64,000 nucleotides of DNA from Asticcacaulis sp. (GTDB lineage: Bacteria > Pseudomonadota > Alphaproteobacteria > Caulobacterales > Caulobacteraceae), in the NCBI GenBank assembly GCA_024707255.1, contig JANQAC010000002.1, forward strand, positions 1,606,001 to 1,670,000, given 5' to 3'. Shown in pieces: positions 36,637 to 45,095 of the stretch (its first letter is position 1; each line of letters opens with the position of its first letter). Made by a program: the position numbers and the translations under genes. The notes under the pieces were generated by a model, which had not been told where the DNA came from, did not search any database, and saw only the letters and a list, made by a program, of their open reading frames with translations.

Positions 36637-38009
36637 GCCCTTTTATCTTTCAATGTCACCAGTTCCTCGGCGGCAGTGGGGTGTACGGCGCAGGTGGCGT
36701 CCCATTGCGCCTTGGTCAGCTTGGCCTTCACAGCAATGCCGGCCAACTGGATGATTTCACCCGCCTCACCGCCGACTATATGTACACCCAGGACGATATC
36801 GCTTTTCTGCTCGACGATCAGCTTCATGAAGACCCGGCTTTCGCCCTGCACAAAGGCTGTTTTCATCGGCCGGAAGCGCGTCTGGTAGATATCGTATTTT
36901 AGCTCCTGCTCGATCGCCTCCGCTTCGGTCAGGCCCACCGTGCCAATCTGCGGCTGGGAGAACACCGCCGTCGGGATATTTTCGTAATCGAAAGCGGTAG
37001 GATGATCCTTGAACGCCGTTTCGACAAAGGCGATGGCCTCGCGGATCGCCACTGGAGTCAGGTTGGCGCGGTTGGTGACATCGCCGATGGCATAGATATG
37101 CTTGTGGCTGGTGCGTGAATATTTATCGACCGGCACAGCGCCATGCACATCAGGCGTGATACCGATGGCGTCGAGGTTCAGGCCCTCGGTTTTCGGCTTG
37201 CGGCCTGAGGCATAAAGCACCTGGTCGGCCAGCATGGTTGTGCCGTCGTTCAGGCTGATCTCCATGCCGGCCTCGGTTTTTTTCAGAGCCACCGGATCAA
37301 GCTGGGTGCGGATCTTGATCCCGCGCAGGGCCATTTCACTGGCCAGGTGGTCGCGCACATCGTCATCGAAGCCGCGCAGGATCTTCTGGCCGCGATACAA
37401 CAAGGTCACATCGACGCCCAGGCCGTGCATGATGCCGGCGAATTCGACCGCGATATAGCCGCCGCCGACAATGGCCAGCGACTTCGGCAATTCCGGCAGG
37501 TTGAACATGTCGTTCGAGGTCAGGCCATGTTCGGCTACGCCTGGGCAATGCTGCGGCAGGAACGGCCAGCCACCAACGGCGATCAGGATATTCTTTGCCG
37601 AAATAACACGTTCCCCGCCCTGTTTTGTGGTCAGGATGAGGTGGTGTTCATCTTTGAAAGCCGCATGGGCGGCAATAACCTCGACACCGGCCTTGACCAG
37701 GTTGGCAGTGTAGATCTGCGACAGGCGGGTGAGTTCGGCGTTATTGGTGTCCTTGAACTTTTGCCAGTCGAAGACGCCGATCGAGGCGTCGTTCCAGCCG
37801 AATCCCTTGGCATAGTGGACCTGCTCGGAAAATTCCGAGGCATAGACCATGAACTTCTTCGGGACGCAGCCGCGCAGCACGCAGGTGCCACCAGGGCGGT
37901 CCTCCTCGGCCACGGCCACCTTGAGGCCCAGTTGCGCCGCCAGACGCGCCGCACGCACCCCGCCGGAGCCGGCGCCGATAACAAACAGATCGTAGTCGTA
38001 CTTCGTCAT
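36633..38009 (-). CDS. gor: Glutathione-disulfide reductase
   Basis: A 458-residue pyridine nucleotide-disulfide oxidoreductase: FAD motif DLFVIGAGSGGVRAARLAA, redox-active disulfide in GGTCVLRGCVPKK, NAD(P) motif IVGGGYIAVEFAGIMHG, YAIGDVTNRANLTPVA and the C-terminal HPTAAEELVTL with the active-site His. It reduces GSSG with NADPH in the cytoplasm. ATG 38009 matches the family N-terminus; the frame extends upstream to 38045 without family residues. It lies 32 bases after rpiA. Confidence 0.93.
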   Translation of the reverse strand: MTKYDYDLFVIGAGSGGVRAARLAAQLGLKVAVAEEDRPGGTCVLRGCVPKKFMVYASEFSEQVHYAKGFGWNDASIGVFDWQKFKDTNNAELTRLSQIYTANLVKAGVEVIAAHAAFKDEHHLILTTKQGGERVISAKNILIAVGGWPFLPQHCPGVAEHGLTSNDMFNLPELPKSLAIVGGGYIAVEFAGIMHGLGVDVTLLYRGQKILRGFDDDVRDHLASEMALRGIKIRTQLDPVALKKTEAGMEISLNDGTTMLADQVLYASGRKPKTEGLNLDAIGITPDVHGAVPVDKYSRTSHKHIYAIGDVTNRANLTPVAIREAIAFVETAFKDHPTAFDYENIPTAVFSQPQIGTVGLTEAEAIEQELKYDIYQTRFRPMKTAFVQGESRVFMKLIVEQKSDIVLGVHIVGGEAGEIIQLAGIAVKAKLTKAQWDATCAVHPTAAEELVTLKDKRA

Positions 38010-38041
38010 ATCGATACTTTCGCGCGGATGATCCGCTTTAA

Positions 38042-38734
38042 TCAAGGATGCAGGACCGTGACGCCTTCTTCGCCGCCGATCAGGGCGACATCCGCCAGAT
38101 CGAGGAACAGGCCGTGATCCACCACACCGGTCAGCGACTTGAGCTCATGCGCCAGCCCCGCCGGTTCGTGGATCGCCCCGCAAGCCACGTCGAAGATAAG
38201 GTTGCCACCATCGGTAATCCAGTGGCTCTCGCCCTTCATACGCACCTTCGGCATCATATTGATGTCGAAGTCGACCAGTACGTCGGAAATCCGGTTGACC
38301 GTGCCCTTCCAGGCGAACGGTTCGACCTCGATCGGCAGGGGAAACTTGCCCAGCAGCGGCACATTCTTGGCGGCGTCGGCGATGACGATACAAGACTTCG
38401 CCTGCTCCCAGATCAGCTTTTCACGCAGCAGGGCCGCGCCGCCGCCCTTGATCAGGGCCGGGCCGGGCCCGACTTCATCCGCGCCATCAACACACAGGTC
38501 CAACACCCCGACATCATTGATATCTTTAATCGTCAGACCCAGGCTTTCGGCCAGTTGAGTCGTCTGGATAGAGGTCGAGACCAGGGTCAGCTTCATGCCG
38601 GCCTTGACCTTTTCGGCCAGGGCCTTGACGAACCAGGCGGCCGTCGAACCGGTGCCGAGGCCGACCTTCATGCCGTCCTTCACATACTGCGCGGCGGCAT
38701 CACCCACCTGCTTCTTCTGTTCGTCTGCTGTCAC
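38042..38734 (-). CDS. rpiA: Ribose-5-phosphate isomerase A
   Basis: A 230-residue Rpi[17 protein letters not shown] at the phosphate site, [28 protein letters not shown] with the catalytic acidic residues, and [15 protein letters not shown]. It interconverts ribose 5-phosphate and ribulose 5-phosphate. The start overlaps the glmU stop by four bases (ATGA), so translation is coupled. Confidence 0.96.
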   Translation of the reverse strand: MTADEQKKQVGDAAAQYVKDGMKVGLGTGSTAAWFVKALAEKVKAGMKLTLVSTSIQTTQLAESLGLTIKDINDVGVLDLCVDGADEVGPGPALIKGGGAALLREKLIWEQAKSCIVIADAAKNVPLLGKFPLPIEVEPFAWKGTVNRISDVLVDFDINMMPKVRMKGESHWITDGGNLIFDVACGAIHEPAGLAHELKSLTGVVDHGLFLDLADVALIGGEEGVTVLHP

Positions 38735-40077
38735 TTCTTGGCTGCCTTTTCTGCTGCTTTTCTTTCACGGAAGGCCGTCGCCCAGCCCGCCTTTTCAATC
38801 TGTTGCGCGCGCTCGAAAGCCAAAGCCCCAGGCGCGACATCGGCGGTGATCACCGAACCTGAACCCGTCATGGCGCCATCGCCCACCGTCACCGGCGCCA
38901 CCAGCGAGGTATTGGAACCGATAAAGGCGCGCTCACCGATCGTGATCTTGTATTTGAAATAGCCATCATAATTGCAGAAGATGGTGCCGGCGCCGATATT
39001 CGAGCCCGGCCCTACGCTGCCATCGCCCAGATAGCTCAGATGATTGGCCTTGGCGCCCTCACCGATGGTCACATTCTTCACCTCGACGAAATTGCCGATA
39101 TGCACATCCTTGCCGATGTCCGCGCCCGGCCGCAGGCGCGCATAGGGCCCGATCAGTGCGCCCTCACCGACCTTCGTGCCTTCGAGATGCGAGAAAGCGC
39201 GGATCACCGCGCCGGTCGCCACGGTTACGCCCTCGGCAAAGACGACATTCGGCTCGATGGTGACGCCCGGCGCAATCTCGGTGTCATACGAGAAGAAGAC
39301 CGTCTCCGGCGCCGGCATATGTACGCCATTATCCATGAAAGCCCTGCGTACGCCGTCCTGCCAGACCTTTTCAATCACCGCCAGTTCGGCCTGGCTGTTG
39401 GCGCCCAGCACTTCGTTTTCCTCAGCAAAGGTGACGCGCGGCTGCAATCCCCGCGCCCGCGCCAGGCCAACGATATCGGTCAGGTAATATTCGCCCTTCG
39501 AGTTTTCGTTCTTTACCTCGGCCAGCAGCGAGAACAGCAACTCACGGTCACAGGCGATGACGCCCGAATTGCAGGCCCTGATCTTCAGTTGTTCGGGCGT
39601 GCATTCGCGCATCTCGACAATGGCGTTTAATTTATCCCCATCCAGCACCAGACGGCCATAGGCGGCGGGATCAACCGCTTCAAAGCCCAGCACTGCCACG
39701 TCGGCCTCAAGCGTGAACACCGGTTCGAGCACCCTGGCGGCCATCAGCGGCGAGTCCGCATAGGTGACGATCACCTTGCCATCGAACCCGGCCAGAGCCT
39801 CTCGCGCCACATTAACGGCGTGAGCCGTGCCCTGTGGCGGGTCTTGGATCACGATATTGTCCGCGCCCACACGCTTGGTCGCCGTTTCGCGTACCGCCGG
39901 GCTGTGATTGCCTACCACCACGATCACTTTTTCGCACCCGACCTCATAGGCCGCATCGATGGCGCGATCGAGCATGGTGCGCCCGCCGATTTTATGCAGC
40001 ACCTTGGGCAGCGGACTTTTCATTCGCGTCCCCTGCCCCGCCGCCAGAATGACCGCCGCGCGCCTTTTAACACTCAT
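38731..40077 (-). CDS. glmU: Bifunctional GlmU
   Basis: A 448-residue enzyme with an N-terminal uridylyltransferase ([26 protein letters not shown], then ADSPLM) and a C-terminal left-handed beta-helix acetyltransferase with hexapeptide repeats ([43 protein letters not shown]). It makes UDP-GlcNAc for peptidoglycan and lipid A. The start is ATG 40077. First gene of a four-gene operon, divergent from the phosphoglycolate phosphatase gene. Confidence 0.96.
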   Translation of the reverse strand: MSVKRRAAVILAAGQGTRMKSPLPKVLHKIGGRTMLDRAIDAAYEVGCEKVIVVVGNHSPAVRETATKRVGADNIVIQDPPQGTAHAVNVAREALAGFDGKVIVTYADSPLMAARVLEPVFTLEADVAVLGFEAVDPAAYGRLVLDGDKLNAIVEMRECTPEQLKIRACNSGVIACDRELLFSLLAEVKNENSKGEYYLTDIVGLARARGLQPRVTFAEENEVLGANSQAELAVIEKVWQDGVRRAFMDNGVHMPAPETVFFSYDTEIAPGVTIEPNVVFAEGVTVATGAVIRAFSHLEGTKVGEGALIGPYARLRPGADIGKDVHIGNFVEVKNVTIGEGAKANHLSYLGDGSVGPGSNIGAGTIFCNYDGYFKYKITIGERAFIGSNTSLVAPVTVGDGAMTGSGSVITADVAPGALAFERAQQIEKAGWATAFRERKAAEKAAKK

Positions 40078-40159
40078 TTGACGACTCTTTTCGTTTGCCA
40101 CTCAGGCCGATTTAGCCCAAAGCGAACCCGAACGAAACGACAAAACGGCTTTGGATAAA

Positions 40160-40842
40160 ATGAATCTCGACGGTTACATTCTGGCTTTCGATCTCGACGG
40201 CACGCTGGTGGACAGCGCCCCGGATATCATCAATGCCCTGAACGTCGTTTTGCAGGAACAGGGTGTGAAACCCTACCTTCTCGATGAGGCACGCCCGCTG
40301 ATCGGCCGCGGGGCTATGGAGCTTCTGCGCCGTGGCTTCGCCTTGGCCGGCGCTCCCTGGCCGCTGAGCAGGAAAAACCATTGCTTAACCGTCTGCTGGA
40401 TCACTACGAGCAGCATATCAATGACCACAGCGTCGTTTACGACGGCCTGAATGAGGCGCTGGATATGCTGGAAGCCGCCGGCGCGCGCTTTGCCGTTTGC
40501 ACCAACAAGCCCAACTATCTGGCGGTCAAACTGATCGAAACAATCGGCCTGTCGCACCGCTTCGGCTCGATCAAGGGTGCCGATGTCGTGCCCAACAAGA
40601 AGCCCGCCGCCGGTCACCTGCGCGCCTGCATCGACGACATGCGCGGCGACATGGCGCGCGCCATCATGATCGGCGACTCGGAAACCGACTTCCTGACGGC
40701 GAAAGCCGCGGATGTGCCCAGCATCCTGTTCACCCACGGCTACAGCGAACGCCCCCTCACCGAACTGAACGCCGATGCCCTGCTCGATCATTACCGTGAG
40801 CTGCCGGCGGCGGTGCAGGCTTGCCTCAAATCACGGGCATAA
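40160..40842 (+). CDS. gph: Phosphoglycolate phosphatase (HAD), frameshifted
   Basis: A HAD-superfamily hydrolase: AFDLDGTLVDSAPDI (motif I), CTNKPNYLAVKLIE (motif II area), KPAAGHL and MIGDSETDFLTAKAA (motifs III and IV). The frame breaks at the CCC at 40355-40357, where one more C gives GAPLAAEQEKPLLNRLLDHYEQ and joins the two parts, for about 227 residues. It removes 2-phosphoglycolate or acts on a similar phosphate ester. The break looks like a sequencing error. ATG 40160 is the likely start. Confidence 0.85.
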
Positions 40843-40905
40843 AATAGAAAAGGCACTTGCGCCGGGCGTTGACGCAGGCTAAGACGCCGCTCCCTGCATT
40901 GGTTC

Positions 40906-40980
40906 GGACGCGTAGCTCAGCGGGAGAGCATTCGCTTCACACGCGAAGGGTCACAGGTTCAATCCCTGTCGCGTCCACCA
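40906..40980 (+). tRNA. tRNA-Val (anticodon CAC)
   Basis: A complete cloverleaf with encoded CCA. Acceptor GGACGCG (40906-40912) pairs with CGCGTCC (40970-40976), then A-CCA. The D arm contains AGCTCAGCGGGAGAGC, the anticodon stem TTCGC/GCGAA encloses TTCACAC with anticodon CAC, and the T arm is CAGGTTCAATCCCTG. It reads the Val codon GUG. Confidence 0.97.
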
Positions 40981-41007
40981 TTTCCACTTTTTCCAGATTG
41001 AAACCGT

Positions 41008-41190
41008 CTAATGGGTCAGACTGCGCCAGGCCGTATGCGTCTTCATCGGCTGAGACCTGTAATCCGCGTGGCTGCGCATCATCAGACCGACCTCCAGCAC
41101 CAGCAGGACCAGACACACCATGATAAAGCCGCTCAGGGCGGCGATGGCGGGGGATACTTCCGGCAGGTCTTCGGCGATGGCGGCGCGCAT
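41008..41190 (-). CDS. Small single-helix membrane protein
   Basis: A 60-residue frame MRAAIAEDLPEVSPAIAAL with one hydrophobic helix (GFIMVCLVLLVLEVGLMM) and a basic, polar tail. CAGGAG is well placed before ATG 41190, which supports translation. It lies on the strand opposite the tRNA, whose 3' end it faces. No known family. Confidence 0.5.
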   Translation of the reverse strand: MRAAIAEDLPEVSPAIAALSGFIMVCLVLLVLEVGLMMRSHADYRSQPMKTHTAWRSLTH

Positions 41191-41225
41191 GGGGATACTC
41201 CTGTGACTGACCACCACATATCACA

Positions 41226-41244
41226 GCGGCATTGCCGCCTTTTT
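41226..41244 (+). terminator. Terminator-like hairpin
   Basis: GCGGC-ATT-GCCGC followed by CTTTTT on the plus strand. It lies upstream of the small membrane gene on the other strand. It could end the tRNA transcript or be incidental. Confidence 0.35.
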
Positions 41245-41295
41245 AAGACAGACGGTTAACAGGCGGGTAAGCCACAAACCAGATCAAGCCCCGGA

Positions 41296-42333
41296 TTAAG
41301 GCAAAGGCCGTGGCGTAACGCCTTCATTGGTCATCACCACCGGCCGGATATGGCCATCGGGCTCGAAAATCATCCGCTCTATGGCCAGTTCGCGGTGATT
41401 GCCATCGGTCTCACCGAGAGGCCGGCGGTGATAAACGATGTACCAGTCATCCGTGCCGGGAATATTGACCACCGAATGATGCCCGGCGCCACGCGCGATC
41501 CGCATATCCTGCTGGAGGATCTTGCCATGGCTCTTGAAGGGGCCAAACGGCGTCGGCCCCATGGCATAGGCCACGCTGTAATCAGGACCGGTCCATTCCC
41601 CCTCGGACCACATCAGGTAGTAAACGCCCTTGCGCTTTATCATGAAAGATCCTTCGACATATTGCGGATCGGGCGTGATTTCCTTGTAGGTTTCGCCATC
41701 GGGAAATGGCACCACGCTTTTCAGATCCGGCGCCAGCTTGACCACATTGCAGTGCTTCCAGCCGCCGTAATACATGTAATACTGACCGTCATCGTCACGG
41801 AAAACCATCTGGTCGATCGGCTGGGCGCCATTATGGATATTGCCGATCAGCGGATGGCCCAGCGCATCCCTGAATGGGCCTTCCGGATGATCCGACACCG
41901 CGACACCTATGCCGCCCAATTCACCGGCATGGACATCATTGGCGCCGAAGAAGAAATAATATTGGCCGTCCTTCTCGATGGCCGAGGGCGCCCACAAGGC
42001 GTAGGCCGCCCAAGGGACATTCTTCACATCCAGCACATGCGGATGTTTCTGCCAATGGACCAGATCATCCGAGGAAAACGCGTCCATGAAGGTCTGCTTC
42101 AGGAAAGGCGACCATATCTTCGGATTGGCACGTAGTTTTTTCTGCGCATCGCTCAGCTCGGCGGATGCGGTCGGCGTGGCCTCGGCCGAAAAGGTCGGGT
42201 AAATCCAGTATTGGTGCGCAAAGATGCGGATTTCCGGATCGGCATACCAACCCGGCACGATCGGATTGGCGGCCAGCGCCGGAAAGGCCACCAAACCTAA
42301 AAATGCCAGCGCCATTGCGGCCGTTTTTTGCAT
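41296..42333 (-). CDS. Secreted GH43-family glycoside hydrolase
   Basis: A 345-residue five-bladed propeller enzyme with a signal peptide (MQKTAAMALAFLGLVAFPALA). The three GH43 acidic residues are visible: Asp32 in GWYADPE (base), Asp174 in QPIDQMVF (pKa modulator) and Glu228 in YVEGSFMIKR (acid). WAPSAIEKDGQYYFFFG is also typical. Expected activity: alpha-L-arabinofuranosidase, beta-xylosidase or a related exo-activity in the periplasm. GGGAGA precedes ATG 42333; the frame upstream of it is not family-like. Confidence 0.85.
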   Translation of the reverse strand: MQKTAAMALAFLGLVAFPALAANPIVPGWYADPEIRIFAHQYWIYPTFSAEATPTASAELSDAQKKLRANPKIWSPFLKQTFMDAFSSDDLVHWQKHPHVLDVKNVPWAAYALWAPSAIEKDGQYYFFFGANDVHAGELGGIGVAVSDHPEGPFRDALGHPLIGNIHNGAQPIDQMVFRDDDGQYYMYYGGWKHCNVVKLAPDLKSVVPFPDGETYKEITPDPQYVEGSFMIKRKGVYYLMWSEGEWTGPDYSVAYAMGPTPFGPFKSHGKILQQDMRIARGAGHHSVVNIPGTDDWYIVYHRRPLGETDGNHRELAIERMIFEPDGHIRPVVMTNEGVTPRPLP

Positions 42334-42469
42334 CCCTGTTCTCCCTGTACCGTAGACCATAGGCAGGCTCTCCCCTGTTGACAAGCCACCGATAATGCAG
42401 GGCTTTATCCTCATTGATCCCTTATCCACCTAGCCGCATCCTTGTTTCACCTGCTCGCACAAGGTTCGG

Positions 42470-43105
42470 ATGATGTCTGACAGACAATTAACGGAAGATA
42501 GTATCGCTCATGACATCCGATCGCCGATGAGCGCCGCGCTCGGCCTGTGCGATCTGCTGGCCCAAAGCGAGCCCCTGACCGACAGACAAAGGGCATTTAT
42601 TCGCACGCTCAAGGCGTCAGTCGACACGCTGAGGAACCAGGTGGAGCATTTGCTGGAAACGCACGGTTATGCTTCGCCCCCCGCCTCTGCCGACCTTGAT
42701 CTGCCGCATTCCCCGCCGCCCGACGACACCAGGCCAAAAGTCCTGCTGGTTGATGACTATGCCCCCAATGCCTTGGTGGTCGCCACCTATCTCGAAAAGT
42801 TTGGCTATGACTACGATGTCGCCGACAATGGGGTCGAAGCCGTCACCCTGGCCCGACGCAACCGCTATATCGCCTGCCTCATGGACGTGCAGATGCACGA
42901 CATGGACGGGATCGAAGCCACCATGGCGATCCGCGATTTCGAGCGTCAGGAACGGCGCCCGCATCTGCCGATCATCGGTGTCACAGCCCACGCGCTTTCC
43001 GGCGACCGCGAGCGGTGCCTCGATGCCGGCATGGACGAATATGTCGCCAAGCCGTTCAACCCCACGGAATTAGAAAGCCGGCTGGCCGCCATCTCATCCG
43101 CTTAA
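42470..43105 (+). CDS. DHp-receiver protein lacking a kinase ATPase domain
   Basis: A 211-residue protein. Residues 8-63 look like a histidine-kinase dimerisation helix pair with an H-box SIAHDIRSPMSAALGL (His14). A Pro-rich linker follows (70-88), then a complete receiver domain with Asp95-Asp96, phospho-acceptor Asp139 in CLMDVQMHDMDG and the Lys in VAKPFNP. No HATPase domain lies between or after them, so it cannot autophosphorylate as written. It may relay phosphate or inhibit a partner kinase. Its stop interlocks with that of the convergent antiporter gene. Confidence 0.75.
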   Translation: MMSDRQLTEDSIAHDIRSPMSAALGLCDLLAQSEPLTDRQRAFIRTLKASVDTLRNQVEHLLETHGYASPPASADLDLPHSPPPDDTRPKVLLVDDYAPNALVVATYLEKFGYDYDVADNGVEAVTLARRNRYIACLMDVQMHDMDGIEATMAIRDFERQERRPHLPIIGVTAHALSGDRERCLDAGMDEYVAKPFNPTELESRLAAISSA

Positions 43106-44916
43106 ACGTCCTGCTGGTCCTCGCGCAGGATACCTTCCAGTTCCTCGCGTGACAGCCGGGCGAAATTGATCATGTCCGGCTCGCTCTCGAAGAAGGCAAA
43201 AGAGCGCCTCAGCGTTTCGATGTCGTGATTGCGGAATTTCTTCGCCCGCCGCTCGATATCCGCCTTGGGGTATCCCAGCGCGATCATGGCGTCGCGCGCC
43301 ATGGTCAGGGACGAATCCAGCAGTTCGCGGTGATAATAGTCGGCGCCGGCACGATCGAGATCGAAGGCGTGGCGGCGATTGCGGGCACGAGCGAAGATCT
43401 TGAGCTGCGGGAAATTCTCCTTGGCGAGCTTGACGATTTCCACCGCGCTGTCGGCATCGTCGACCGCCACCACCAGCATCCGCGCCTCCTCGGCACCGGC
43501 CGACCGCAGCAGGTCCAGCCGCGTGGCATCGCCAAAATAGGCTTTCGAGCCGAACTTGCGCAGTAACTCCACCTGTTCCGGGCTCTTTTCCAGAACCGTA
43601 ATCTCTACCCCCTGGCTGACCATGAAACGGCCGACGATCTGACCGAAGCGACCAAAACCGGCGATGATCACACCATTATGCTCGTCGATCTCGTCATAAT
43701 GGGCCGGCAAGGTGCTCATGAACATCGGCTGGATATATCGGCCATAGATGGCGACCAGGATCGGCGTCAGGGCGATCGACAGCGCCACGAGCAGGACCAG
43801 GAATTTCTGGATTTCAGGATCGATCAGTTTCAACCCGCCGATCATCTGCAGCAGGACGAAGGCGAATTCGCCGCCCTGGCAAAGACCGAAGGCCAGCCCC
43901 AGGGCCGGGGCCGTATCGAGCCTGAACAGACGGCCAAGCCCGAACAGCAGAAGGCCCTTCACCACCATGACACAGACCACCGCGGCGATCAGCCCGACCG
44001 GATGCGCCATCAGGACGGTGAAATCCATGCCCATGCCGACCGAGATAAAGAACAGGCCGAGCAGCAGGCCCTTGAACGGCTCGATATCGGTCTCGATGGT
44101 GCGGCGGTATTCCGAATTGGCCAGAACCACCCCGGCGATAAAGGCGCCCAGCGCCGGGGAAACGCCCACCAGTTCCATCAGGATGGTGACGCCGATGACC
44201 AGGGCCAGCGACGCGGCCGTGAAGACCTCGCGCAGGTTGGCGCGGGCAATGGCGCCGAAGATATAGCGCGACAGGTACTTTCCGCTGAAGATCACGCCCG
44301 CAATCACCGTCACCACCGCCACCGGCTGCAGCCAGGCCGGCCAGTGGGCGATCAGGCTGGTTGAATGCTCGCCGGCCGCCGGCAGAACGCTGAGATGCAG
44401 GCTGGATGCCAGTAGCGGGATGATGATCAGGATCGGGATGACGGCGATATCCTGGAACAGCAGGATAGCGAAGGAAGTTTCCCCGACGACTGTATGAGTC
44501 AGGTTCTTTTCACGCAGCATCTGCATGACAAGGGCGGTGGAGGACAAGGCCAACGCCATGCCGACCGCCAGAGACGCCTGCCACGAATGGCCAAGCAGCA
44601 CGCCGGTCACCATCAGGGCCAGGGCGGTCAGGGCCACCTGCAGGCCGCCCAGGCCGACAATCTGCTTGCGCAGGCGCCACAGAATGGCCGGTTCCAGTTC
44701 CATGCCGATCAGGAACATCATCATGATGACGCCGAATTCGGCGAAGTGCATGACCTTTTCCGCCTCGCCGATCAGGCCAAGCACGAACGGGCCGATAATG
44801 ATACCGGCGATCAGATAACCGAGCACCGATCCGAGCCGGAAACGCTGTGCCAGCGGCACGACCACGCAGCCCGCCAGCAGGAAGACGAACACGTTGAGTA
44901 AAAGATGTATGTCCAT
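43102..44916 (-). CDS. Kef-type monovalent cation:proton antiporter with RCK domain
   Basis: A 604-residue CPA2-family protein. About 12 helices occupy residues 1-385, with FGVIMMMFLIGMELEPAILW, ALSSTALVMQML and GAFIAGVVLANSEYR. An RCK/TrkA-N domain starts with NGVIIAGFGRFGQIVGRFM and continues AYFGDATRLDLLRSAGAEEA. It exchanges K+ or Na+ for protons across the inner membrane under nucleotide control, like KefB/KefC. No ancillary flavoprotein (KefF/KefG) gene is adjacent. Confidence 0.9.
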   Translation of the reverse strand: MDIHLLLNVFVFLLAGCVVVPLAQRFRLGSVLGYLIAGIIIGPFVLGLIGEAEKVMHFAEFGVIMMMFLIGMELEPAILWRLRKQIVGLGGLQVALTALALMVTGVLLGHSWQASLAVGMALALSSTALVMQMLREKNLTHTVVGETSFAILLFQDIAVIPILIIIPLLASSLHLSVLPAAGEHSTSLIAHWPAWLQPVAVVTVIAGVIFSGKYLSRYIFGAIARANLREVFTAASLALVIGVTILMELVGVSPALGAFIAGVVLANSEYRRTIETDIEPFKGLLLGLFFISVGMGMDFTVLMAHPVGLIAAVVCVMVVKGLLLFGLGRLFRLDTAPALGLAFGLCQGGEFAFVLLQMIGGLKLIDPEIQKFLVLLVALSIALTPILVAIYGRYIQPMFMSTLPAHYDEIDEHNGVIIAGFGRFGQIVGRFMVSQGVEITVLEKSPEQVELLRKFGSKAYFGDATRLDLLRSAGAEEARMLVVAVDDADSAVEIVKLAKENFPQLKIFARARNRRHAFDLDRAGADYYHRELLDSSLTMARDAMIALGYPKADIERRAKKFRNHDIETLRRSFAFFESEPDMINFARLSREELEGILREDQQDV

Positions 44917-44976
44917 GCCGCGCCCGCAGAATCTGCCCTAAATCCGTGAAAGCGCAGTATCTAGGTATGGCGGCCG

Positions 44977-45008
44977 GAATGACAAGCTTTTCCTGCCCTT
45001 TGTCATTC
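44977..45008. promoter_or_regulatory. Inverted repeat GAATGACAA...TTGTCATTC
   Basis: A perfect nine-base inverted repeat (44977-44985 and 45000-45008) in the gap between the divergent antiporter and GH1 genes. The half-sites are 14 bases apart. A candidate operator. Confidence 0.4.
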
Positions 45009-45020
45009 GTCTTTGCGCCC

Positions 45021-45041
45021 ATATCCGGCTCTTGCGGATAT
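45021..45041. promoter_or_regulatory. Inverted repeat ATATCCG-N7-CGGATAT
   Basis: A perfect seven-base inverted repeat (45021-45027 and 45035-45041), 12 bases after the previous one and 55 bases before the GH1 start. The size is typical of a LacI-type or similar dimer operator. Confidence 0.4.
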
Positions 45042-45095
45042 CCCGGAAACATCGGAGAGTGACCGGACCATAAAAATAAAATTTGAGAGGATACC

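Noticed and set aside
40906..41295. Genomic island at tRNA-Val
   Set aside because: No integrase, no repeated tRNA end and no mobility gene is seen in the flanks; the neighbouring genes look ordinary.
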